From NCBI GenBank assembly GCA_039566865.1, contig CM076943.1:43036663-43100662 (forward strand): a DNA stretch of 64,000 nt, in the 5' to 3' direction. Each line of letters opens with the position of its first letter. Position 1 is the stretch's first letter. The notes under the pieces are model-generated. The model saw only the letters and a program-made list of their open reading frames with translations, did no database searches and was not told the origin of the DNA. This document shows positions 35,701 to 47,700 of the stretch, one piece after another. This DNA is from Aurelia coerulea. Lineage: Eukaryota; Cnidaria; Scyphozoa; Semaeostomeae; Ulmaridae. A program made the position numbers and the translations under genes.

Positions 35701-38700
35701 TGCCAACAAACCAGTCCTGGCGCATACAATTGCTCATGTAAGAGTGGCTACAGTGGCGGTTTTAATTGCACTGACATAGACGAGTGTGCAACTGGTCAAC
35801 ATCAATGCAGTGTCAATGCTGATTGTACAAATACCATTGGAAATTATACATGTCAATGTAAATTTGGTTATTTTGGAAATGGAACTACATGTGACGGTAA
35901 GAAAGCCAAAGTTGCAATGTAAAATATCCACTTCGATGTACGTCTGCTGGTTGACCCATTAAAAACTTCAGCTGTTTTTTTAAAAATCACCGACATGTGA
36001 TTATATTGTATCAATCCATGTACCGGGTGCGCCAAAATAAACTATGCACTTTTGGCAGTCCACGATAAATCGTACACTTAACCGATTTTGAAGATTTTTG
36101 ACTTAATCTTTAGCAGAAAGACTGAATTAGATTCTAGGATTTTTTGCAAATTTTACGTTTTCAGTTTTTAGAGCTACGAACGAGTTTCTTAAAATTTTCG
36201 TTTTCGAAAACACTGAAAACGATCAAAAAAACATTGATCAAATTTTCTAAGACTCAACATGAATGGACAAAGAGAAAGCGTTTTCAAAGTGATTTGGGGA
36301 TTTGAAAATTGATTATTGTAAACTTCTGCACGAGAGTTATTTCAACGATTGGCCTGTTGCGAAATTCTGTAGCAGTTACAATAAAATGCTGCCCCAAAAG
36401 CCGTCACAAAATAAAGAATGTAACAAGACTCCATGCTTGCTGGCCTCATGACGCTTCCTCGCTTGTTTTTTTAACCCCCTTGACACAGGAACACAACCTG
36501 CACTAAAGCATAAATTCAATGACATCACAAAAGAAAAGACAGTTCTTTGTTTCCTTGAGAATATTATTACATTTCTCCAAAGATAGTACGAACTTTCGTA
36601 CAGCCGCTTACAATTAATCGATTTCTAAATCTCAAATCACCACGAAAAAGTGTTCTCTTTGTCCATTCATGTCGATTCTTTAGAAAATTTGATCAACGTC
36701 TTTTGATCGTTTTCAGTGTTTTCGAAAACGAAACTTTTAAGAAACTCGCTTGTAGCTCTTAAAACTGAAAACGGAAAAATTTGCGAAAATCCTAAAATCT
36801 AATTCAGGCTTTCTGCTAAAGATTAAGTCATAAATCTTCAAAATCGGCCCTGTGTACAATCTGTCGTGGCCTGTCAAAAGTGCATAGTTTATTTTGGCGC
36901 ACCCGGTACCCTATTTTTCTTATTTATTTACAAAATATCCATCCACGAAAAAACTTCTGTGAGGAAAGAGTTCAAACAAACATTTCTCGAGGTTTTGGAG
37001 TATGCTTTAAAATCTGGTAACTTGTACAAAACACAAATTCCCACAAATGCAAGGCATCTGCAAACTGTGCAATGTATTTAAAGTTAGTTTCATTCTTGAA
37101 ACAAATACGCTGAAAGACGTTTTCAAAATCGGTGACGTAATCAAATTTTTGATACTTTTGATTGCGTTACACTTTCTATTGGGCCACGTGGTCCAAGATA
37201 TATTTTGCCGAAATTACATTGCCACAAAGAGTAGAAAAGGGTAACTGGTGTTACCTTTCTTTCTCTCTCTCTTTCCATTCTCTCAAAATATGTAAGAGAT
37301 CCAAGGTCACTTCAATTTATTTCTATGTTCGCATATCAGCCATTTTTTGCAGTAATTCTACCTCTTCCTTGCAGATGGGTCGAATAGAATTGTTTGCAAT
37401 GAATCTTCAATGACATTGTACTTGGATAACCGGACACAGCTTTATAATGGCTCATTGATAACATTGAATGATACAAGTTGTACTGCCAAATATTATCCCC
37501 AAAATAATGAGTATAGGCTGGTTACTGCGTATGACAAATGTGGTACAACGAGAAGAGAGACATCGACGCATATCATTTATGAAAATGAAGTAACGTGGAC
37601 ATTGGGAAATACTTCTGCAGCAGTTTTCAGAGCAACTGGCAGAAAAACTAAATTTGTTTGTACATTTATCACGGCCACAGAAGGTAAAACCCTTTGCTAA
37701 TTTGAAATCTTTTCGTGAAATTTTACTTTTGATTTGATGTTTATTTCTTTTTTCACGATAGTACGGCTACACTCAACAGTAACCAGACTAGACTCTTTGA
37801 AACTTTGGGGAAGTGCCCTCTCGTTATTCTCAGAACCATATACGCAGGTGACTTGAAACTTGGCACAAGTAACAAACACTATAAGGCAAACAATATGATG
37901 TCATTCGTTTTTGTTTATGCGCGTGGTTAAGTGCTAATGTCACCTATTGTTGCTGAATTATGTATAAAGCCACATGGACTTTATCACGTAGAATCTCCAA
38001 ATCAATAAAACATACAAAAATGAGATTTGAACAAGAGAAAAATTATATCCTTGCAATTCTTGTTTTGAAATTTTTACTTCATACCACTAATGTTTTTGCT
38101 GATGTTAGCATTAATCTATTTTGTATGGGTATGTCACGTGACCTGTGAGTCCTGAATGTGGCTAATAGATAATTAGTAGAAGTCAGGGAGGCTGGGGGAC
38201 ATAGCAAATGTCGTTTAAAACGCCGCAAATAAAACCTTTAGGGGGTTGGAATCCACCCCCCCCCCATATGATTAGGGTTAAACGGGGTCTATATTACCAT
38301 TGGTCACACATTGCAAGATTTGTTTTTCGACCAGAAAGTTTTAGAAATGAAAGATTTTATTCATTTGTTTCACTTAACAAGCATTTTATTCCTTTTAGTT
38401 GGTCATGGAACATTTACAGTGTCACTGTCCATGTATCAAAACAGTACGTTCAGCACACCACCAAACATTTTCCCTGTCGCTGTTAGATTGGACCAAAGAC
38501 TTTACTTCGAAGTGCAGGTTGGCACAAGGGACACTTCCCTTGTTCTTTTGATTGAGAAATGTTCTGCAACGCCAACTACCGATAAAAATCATGCATCAAG
38601 CTACGATCTTATAAAAGACAGGTACGTTGCTCCCAGATCACATTTCATTTCTAATCATAATAATGCCGCTATAACTTGGCGAAGGTTTGTGATAAATGAT

Positions 38701-41700
38701 AAAGATTGTTGAGTGTAGGACCATATTACAAGGACGATATGAGAAGTGAATCGGGCATCGGTCGAAAGATTTGTAGAAGGGGAGTTTGAAAACTGAAAGT
38801 ATTTTCCGCGTTTCAGGTAAGAAAAGGAGGCTTTTGTTCCCTGAAAGTTCTAACAATCTTCTTGTTTCAACCCGTATCAACATCATCGGAGAGCCTATTT
38901 CCACCCGACTTCAAATCTGCAATCCAACTTCTCGTGAATTGCATCATTTTTGTAATATTTACCAAAGATAAAACCCTAGTGGTATAGTGGCCTTTACTTT
39001 TTCAAATTAACCTAGTGTAACTCGTATTTTGACAAATTTTCTGTTACCTATCTGTTGAATATGACAAATAGCCTTAGAAGCACATGATACCAACATGCAT
39101 CCTTCAAATTTCAATTCAGAGGGATTTTGCTCTCAGATTATGTATGATTGATGTTGGTGCAATTTGAAACAAAATTTTGCAAGAATTCCTAGGCAAGCCC
39201 CCTTCTTTCATTTGTCAGCTGAAAACATTTTTTGATCCATCATAGTCCTAAAATTAGATCAGTTGAAATATTTGAGCCCCAACGTACGTTCACAAGACGA
39301 ACACGCAAAAAGGACGAATCCTCCTGCATATTATGAGGTTTGCTATCATGAGTTGATCTTTAGGCCATTACACAATTTTGCATAGCACCAAATATGTGTT
39401 CAAGAAATATTAAAGGGAGTGAGCAAAGCATAGGTTCCAAATCTTTAAAAAGGCTGGTGTAAAATTGAGTGACCTATGCGTAATCACGCAAGGAACCAAC
39501 ATTGTAAGGGGGAGGGGGGGAGAGCTGAGCAAAAATATGTGATTTTTTTCAAGAGTTTTGGCAAGGATTGTCCGAGAGGGCAATTTTTGAAAAAGTTCAT
39601 CAATCTGAACCAAAATTGGCACAGGTGTACAGTTTTGTGTACTTATCAACATGCAGGTGTAAAAAATTATCTCAAAACGTTTATGATGAAATTATGACGT
39701 CATCGATATGAGAAATGAAGGAATTGCAGGGCTCTTACGGAAATGATGGAGTTATAACTGCAGGAAACTTGTCACGTGACGGGAAATACTTGCAATACAT
39801 GGGGAAAAGAGTTTTACGCGTGTTCTCATGGAAAGTGGCAAAGTACACCAAAAACATAGGTCTAACGGCGTGTACAACTTCCATAAAATAGTGGTCCCCT
39901 GCAATTCATAGGAAATGGGTGAAAGATGTAGGTAAAAGTGGAGCATTTATGCAAGGTTCTTCCATGGTGGCACTGGAACGGGCTGCGTCACGATTAGTTT
40001 GTGATGTCAGATTAGTGCGTGTAGAAAAGTTAGCTAATAATACGTTAAACGAAGGAGAGAGCTATCAGTTTTAAGAAAGATGGCTAAAAGTGCGGTAAGG
40101 AAAACGAAAGCGATAGATCCGAAAATTCGAGCCATGGCCTATGTTCTGCGGAGAAATGGCACGAAAATGGCAACGATTGCGAAAAAATTGCATATCTCCG
40201 TGGCAGCAGTGTATCGGTGCTGGAAAGATGGTGAGCTCTCTTGCAAGGGTGAAAAGCGGGAGAAGATCTGTAAAGGCGGTAGGCCAAAGAAACTATCTGC
40301 AAGAACAAAGGCACGGTTCATACGGCAATTTTCAAAAGCAAGGGAGAAAAATGTGAATGTAAAAGTGATGGATGTGGTTAAAGAAGCAGAACTTCAAGGG
40401 CTAGCAAGCTACCGCACATTTGCTCGTATTTTGAACTGTGCAGGATTTAAACATCTGCAGCCAAGGAAAAAAGGTCTCCTATCGTGCAAAGACAAGCAGG
40501 CAAGACTGCAATATGCCCGGAAGATGCTAAGGAAACACCGCAGTAGTTTCTGGACCGAGGACATTGCCATGTATTTAGATGGGGTGTCTTTTGTTCACAA
40601 ATTTAACCCATTTCGTGACGCAAAGACACCAAGTGGGAGGGTGTGGAGGAAAGCAAGCGAAGGATTGCAATGGACGACGAAAGGGAGCAAGAATTTGCCT
40701 GGGGGGCGTCGTGTATATGTGCTGGTTGGAATTAAATTTGGAGTGGGGGTAACATTGGTGAAAACTTACAAGCACATGACTGGGAAATACTTCGCAAATT
40801 TTGTAAAAAATGACCTTGAAAAGGCTCTGAAAAGAGGCAAGGTGAAAGACAGAAAAGCTAAGGGCATGAAGTATTTTGTAATGGACAACGACCCCTGTCA
40901 GAAAAGTGCTGCTGCTAAGTCTGCATTGAAAGAAATTGGAGCAAACGTCGTAGAAATCCCCCCACGATCACCTGACCTCAACCCAATCGAAAATGTTTTC
41001 CACAATGTTCGCCGTGAGTTACGGAAACAGGCCCTGGAGCAGACACTTGTCCACGAAGATTTTGCAGCATTCGAGAAACGTGTCGTTGCGACCCTGCATA
41101 ATTTTAGTCGTCAAGTCATTGACAGAACAATTGAGAATATGGACACACGATTGAAAGCCATAGTTCAAAACAAAGGCTATAGAACGAAGTATTGAATTTT
41201 AAATGAACATTTTGTATAACGAGATATTTACATAGCATTATTTTCTCTTCATGTATCGTAATCTTTTGTTTATGAACAATTGTTTATGAGCTAAATGATG
41301 CGTTTAATGTCGTAACGTCTCACTGTACACGTAATGAGCCTTCTGGTGTAAGGTTTCACGATTGACACATCGATTGACAGGCGTACGTTTCAACCCTTTC
41401 GCCCCCCGGAGACTGCTCTTTCTAAAAATATTTGTTACAGAGGGGTGTTCATTATCGTAACCTATCTGCTGGGCTCATTGGTAAACGCCTATTAATAATG
41501 AGTAGCGCAGAAAAGTGGGCTGTAACGATTGACACAGCACTGGTAAAAAGATATTTGATGCTCAAGTTCTTTTTAGGAAAATAGGTTGACACTTGTTATG
41601 AGCCCTGTAACTTTGGCGTACGCCAAATTGTAAACTATCTGAGGATGTTAGTACACTGTTTACGTCTTTGAACAGTTGAGAAGCTGAAAAGAAGCTAACT

Positions 41701-44700
41701 TGCACAATTCAACATCGAATTAAAGGAAGATTCCTTCTACTGTCAATCGTTGTGTCAACCGTTGTGTTACTTGTTGCCTCAATTTTGGGGAGCATTTTCA
41801 TGCGCCTGTGCAGTTGAAGTCACATGACCGTCCAGCAAGAAATGGGAGAAGCAGTACGCGCATGGCTGAATGCACTTTTGCTTCTCAATTTCTATCTGAT
41901 GACGGAATTCAATGTGTCTCCAACGCACGCGCATCATTTCACTCTCTCGGTCATCAATGGAACCTCCCTTTACATACAAAATTGGCCCTTTAGACGTGCA
42001 GAATACTGGGGTATCACTTTCAAGAACTATGTCCTTTGCAAAATGAGTTTTGGGTGTAGACAAGTGCATTGGTTGTCCCTCTAAAAGAAGAAGGAGATCT
42101 GCCCAGGGTATTATGATTGGATTAAATCTGAAGTCATTGAATATTATAACTTCGGCAGTCTCCACACCCATTAGTGCATAGGTGCATGTAGCTGGATTCA
42201 CAAAGCATTTATATATTATTCGTAGCGGATCAAGAATAAATGTCTTTCCACAATTGGCTGGTCCAGTTATAAGGATGTTACGTCCCTTTCCGCGCCCCTT
42301 TTCCAACAAATCGACAAAAGCATTCTTGAATTTCCCAGCATCCATGTGATTGAGCTGCAAGATCTCCTCTGCACACTCACGCCATTCTCCGTTACAAACA
42401 CAATCAGCATTTAATGCATTATTCAAAATATCCATTCTTGATTGTCGCGCTCTCTCTATATTCTCTTCCGCAGTCTCAATTGCCCACACCGTCTCTATCA
42501 GTTCAGACACCGCCTTCTCTGATTTTGCAAGCAAGAAATCATACAGCAATGCGTCCCCTTTCCTCTGTTTGGTGTCTTTTGCAAGTGCCATTAGTTCCAG
42601 CCTCGATCTGACGTTTTCGTTCAAAATAAGATCGGCTACATCCTTGTTTGTATAACGTGTAGCTTTGGCTTTACGTCGTTTCTTTGCACTGCTGGCTCTC
42701 AATGTTTTAGGCGGCTGTATCTTCTTTGGATGGCCTGGACTACACACGAAATGTTTATCGTACTTTTTTGCATATTTATATGCAGTAAAATAGCATTTGT
42801 GTCCTGAAAAATGGACGCTGATGCCGTGTGTTTTTCCAATGTGCTCCTTCACCTTCTTCCAGCGCCTCTGCTTTCCTAGCAATATGGCTAAATGGAAATG
42901 TTTCCCGCCATCTTTGTGTTCTTCCATGCTGCAAGCCCATTGCTTTACGTCTACAAGCCCTGTTACTTGGAACGCACTCACAACTACAGCTGCAAATGAC
43001 TGGCGATCAAATCTCTTGACATTTGCACGACTGTATGTGACTAAATATACTTTTCTTGCACAAGTAGGTTGGAACACCGCGGCAAATTCAATGTCCTGTT
43101 CGTCATTCCCCCCTTCACACTCAACTTCAACTTCATTTGTTTCCACATCTATCGACTCTTGAAAAGTATTGGACGCCATTTTCCCAATAATTTACTTCAA
43201 ACTGTCCTCTCATTCGGCAGTTTAAGAATCGTTTACCCTTTTATTCCCGAGTTTTTCTGTATTTAACGAAAATGATTGAAACTTAATGACTTTTCTTATA
43301 ATTGCATGGCCATAATGAAAATGTATACTGTGACCTCATCTCTTCAATTTTGATCTCGCCAACCCACATAGCATCTAACTATACGTCATTCATAAAGTGT
43401 CCCTATTCATGTATCAATACAGTTCTAATCCAGGCATTTGATTGCACCTTTAATTGCTCCTTAGGGGCCAATAACAAGTACAAATATAATTCTAATTGTG
43501 CTCATTGTCTAGAATGATGAAATTCAAATTTGTAACTAATTGGAAAGCCCACTGTTCTCTTAAAATTGAATTATGACGTAGATTTCAACCATGCTATCAA
43601 GGAATTGTGAAAATGGGTATAATATGACGTCACAAATCCAGAACCCTAACAAATAACTGTTTTTTTCCTTCAGTTTCGTGATCTACACTATCGAATTACC
43701 CTGCAGCGCAAAAATCAGCTCAAACGACTGACTTTTAGAAATTCACCCCTTCAGACAATCCTTGCCAAAACAACTTGAAAAAAATTTCATTTCTCTCTTT
43801 TCTTCTCCGACCAAGCATCCAAAATACAGTGCAGGAAACTTCACGCTACTCTTTTCCCTTGCCCCCCTGCCCCCCCCTGAACAATGTTGGTCCGAAGCAC
43901 TGATCACCAGATATCACGAAAATCGCTTTGGCTGCGTTGTTGTGCCCTTGAGAAATGCGTAATCACGCAAGGAACCAACATTGTAAGGGGGAGGGGGGGA
44001 GAGCTGAGCAAAAATATGTGATTTTTTTCAAGAGTTTTGGCAAGGATTGTCCGAGAGGGCAATTTTTGAAAAAGTTCATCAATCTGAACCAAAATTGGCA
44101 CAGGTGTACAGTTTTGTGTACTTATCAACATGCAGGTGTAAAAAATTATCTCAAAACGTTTATGATGAAATTATGACGTCATCGATATGAGAAATGAAGG
44201 AATTGCAGGGCTCTTACGGAAATGATGGAGTTATAACTGCAGGAAACTTGTCACGTGACGGGAAATACTTGCAATACATGGGGAAAAGAGTTTTACGCGT
44301 GTTCTCATGGAAAGTGGCAAAGTACACCAAAAACATAGGTCTAACGGCGTGTACAACTTCCATAAAATAGTGGTCCCCTGCAATTCATAGGAAATGGGTG
44401 AAAGATGTAGGTAAAAGTGGAGCATTTATGCAAGGTTCTTCCATGGTGGCACTGGAACGGGCTGCGTCACGATTAGTTTGTGATGTCAGATTAGTGCGTG
44501 TAGAAAAGTTAGCTAATAATACGTTAAACGAAGGAGAGAGCTATCAGTTTTAAGAAAGATGGCTAAAAGTGCGGTAAGGAAAACGAAAGCGATAGATCCG
44601 AAAATTCGAGCCATGGCCTATGTTCTGCGGAGAAATGGCACGAAAATGGCAACGATTGCGAAAAAATTGCATATCTCCGTGGCAGCAGTGTATCGGTGCT

Positions 44701-47700
44701 GGAAAGATGGTGAGCTGTCTTGCAAGGGTGAAAAGCGGGAGAAGATCTGTAAAGGCGGTAGGCCAAAGAAACTATCTGCAAGAACAAAGGCACGGTTCAT
44801 ACGGCAATTTTCAAAAGCAAGGGAGAAAAATGTGAATGTAAAAGTGATGGATGTGGTTAAAGAAGCAGAACTTCAAGGGCTAGCAAGCTACCGCACATTT
44901 GCTCGTATTTTGAACTGTGCAGGATTTAAACATCTGCAGCCAAGGAAAAAAGGTCTCCTATCGTGCAAAGACAAGCAGGCAAGACTGCAATATGCCCGGA
45001 AGATGCTAAGGAAACACCGCAGTAGTTTCTGGACCGAGGACATTGCCATGTATTTAGATGGGGTGTCTTTTGTTCACAAATTTAACCCATTTCGTGACGC
45101 AAAGACACCAAGTGGGAGGGTGTGGAGGAAAGCAAGCGAAGGATTGCAATGGACGACGAAAGGGAGCAAGAATTTGCCTGGGGGGCGTCGTGTATATGTG
45201 CTGGTTGGAATTAAATTTGGAGTGGGGGTAACATTGGTGAAAACTTACAAGCACATGACTGGGAAATACTTCGCAGATTTTGTAAAAAATGACCTTGAAA
45301 AGGCTCTGAAAAGAGGCAAGGTGAAAGACAGAAAAGCTAAGGGCATGAAGTATTTTGTAATGGACAACGACCCCTGTCAGAAAAGTGCTGCTGCTAAGTC
45401 TGCATTGAAAGAAATTGGAGCAAACGTCGTAGAAATCCCCCCACGATCACCTGACCTCAACCCAATCGAAAATGTTTTCCACAATGTTCGCCGTGAGTTA
45501 CGGAAACAGGCCCTGGAGCAGACACTTGTCCACGAAGATTTTGCAGCATTCGAGAAACGTGTCGTTGCGACCCTGCATAATTTTAGTCGTCAAGTCATTG
45601 ACAGAACAATTGAGAATATGGACACACGATTGAAAGCCATAGTTCAAAACAAAGGCTATAGAACGAAGTATTGAATTTTAAATGAACATTTTGTATAACG
45701 AGATATTTACATAGCATTATTTTCTCTTCATGTATCGTAATCTTTTGTTTATGAACAATTGTTTATGAGCTAAATGATGCGTTTAATGTCGTAACGTCTC
45801 ACTGTACACGTAATGAGCCTTCTGGTGTAAGGTTTCACGATTGACACATCGATTGACAGGCGTACGTTTCAACCCTTTCGCCCCCCGGAGACTGCTCTTT
45901 CTAAAAATATTTGTTACAGAGGGGTGTTCATTATCGTAACCTATCTGCTGGGCTCATTGGTAAACGCCTATTAATAATGAGTAGCGCAGAAAAGTGGGCT
46001 GTAACGATTGACACAGCACTGGTAAAAAGATATTTGATGCTCAAGTTCTTTTTAGGAAAATAGGTTGACACTTGTTATGAGCCCTGTAACTTTGGCGTAC
46101 GCCAAATTGTAAACTATCTGAGGATGTTAGTACACTGTTTACGTCTTTGAACAGTTGAGAAGCTGAAAAGAAGCTAACTTGCACAATTCAACATCGAATT
46201 AAAGGAAGATTCCTTCTACTGTCAATCGTTGTGTCAACCGTTGTGTTACTTGTTGCCTCAATTTTGGGGAGCATTTTCATGCGCCTGTGCAGTTGAAGTC
46301 ACATGACCGTCCAGCAAGAAATGGGAGAAGCAGTACGCGCATGGCTGAATGCACTTTTGCTTCTCAATTTCTATCTGATGACGGAATTCAATGTGTCTCC
46401 AACGCACGCGCATCATTTCACTCTCTCGGTCATCAATGGAACCTCCCTTTACGTACAAAATTGGCCCTTTAGACGTGCAGAATACTGGGGTATCACTTTC
46501 AAGAACTATGTCCTTTGCAAAATGAGTTTTGGGTGTAGACAAGTGCATTGGTTGTCCCTCTAAAAGAAGAAGGAGATCTGCCCAGGGTATTATGATTGGA
46601 TTAAATCTGAAGTCATTGAATATTATAACTTCGGCAGTCTCCACACCCATTAGTGCATAGGTGCATGTAGCTGGATTCACAAAGCATTTATATATTATTC
46701 GTAGCGGATCAAGAATAAATGTCTTTCCACAATTGGCTGGTCCAGTTATAAGGATGTTACGTCCCTTTCCGCGCCCCTTTTCCAACAAATCGACAAAAGC
46801 ATTCTTGAATTTCCCAGCATCCATGTGATTGAGCTGCAAGATCTCCTCTGCACACTCACGCCATTCTCCGTTACAAACACAATCAGCATTTAATGCATTA
46901 TTCAAAATATCCATTCTTGATTGTCGCGCTCTCTCTATATTCTCTTCCGCAGTCTCAATTGCCCACACCGTCTCTATCAGTTCAGACACCGCCTTCTCTG
47001 ATTTTGCAAGCAAGAAATCATACAGCAATGCGTCCCCTTTCCTCTGTTTGGTGTCTTTTGCAAGTGCCATTAGTTCCAGCCTCGATCTGACGTTTTCGTT
47101 CAAAATAAGATCGGCTACATCCTTGTTTGTATAACGTGTAGCTTTGGCTTTACGTCGTTTCTTTGCACTGCTGGCTCTCAATGTTTTAGGCGGCTGTATC
47201 TTCTTTGGATGGCCTGGACTACACACGAAATGTTTATCGTACTTTTTTGCATATTTATATGCAGTAAAATAGCATTTGTGTCCTGAAAAATGGACGCTGA
47301 TGCCGTGTGTTTTTCCAATGTGCTCCTTCACCTTCTTCCAGCGCCTCTGCTTTCCTAGCAATATGGCTAAATGGAAATGTTTCCCGCCATCTTTGTGTTC
47401 TTCCATGCTGCAAGCCCATTGCTTTACGTCTACAAGCCCTGTTACTTGGAACGCACTCACAACTACAGCTGCAAATGACTGGCGATCAAATCTCTTGACA
47501 TTTGCACGACTGTATGTGACTAAATATACTTTTCTTGCACAAGTAGGTTGGAACACCGCGGCAAATTCAATGTCCTGTTCGTCATTCCCCCCTTCACACT
47601 CAACTTCAACTTCATTTGTTTCCACATCTATCGACTCTTGAAAAGTATTGGACGCCATTTTCCCAATAATTTACTTCAAACTGTCCTCTCATTCGGCAGT

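Noticed and set aside
40084..40775. Open frames antisense or out of frame with the transposase (also at 44563-45254)
   Set aside because: Shadows of the transposase frame; compositionally biased with no family match.
41808..43266. Open frames on the plus strand across the Rep gene (also 46287-47745)
   Set aside because: They lie antisense to a clearly conserved Rep reading frame and show no protein motif.
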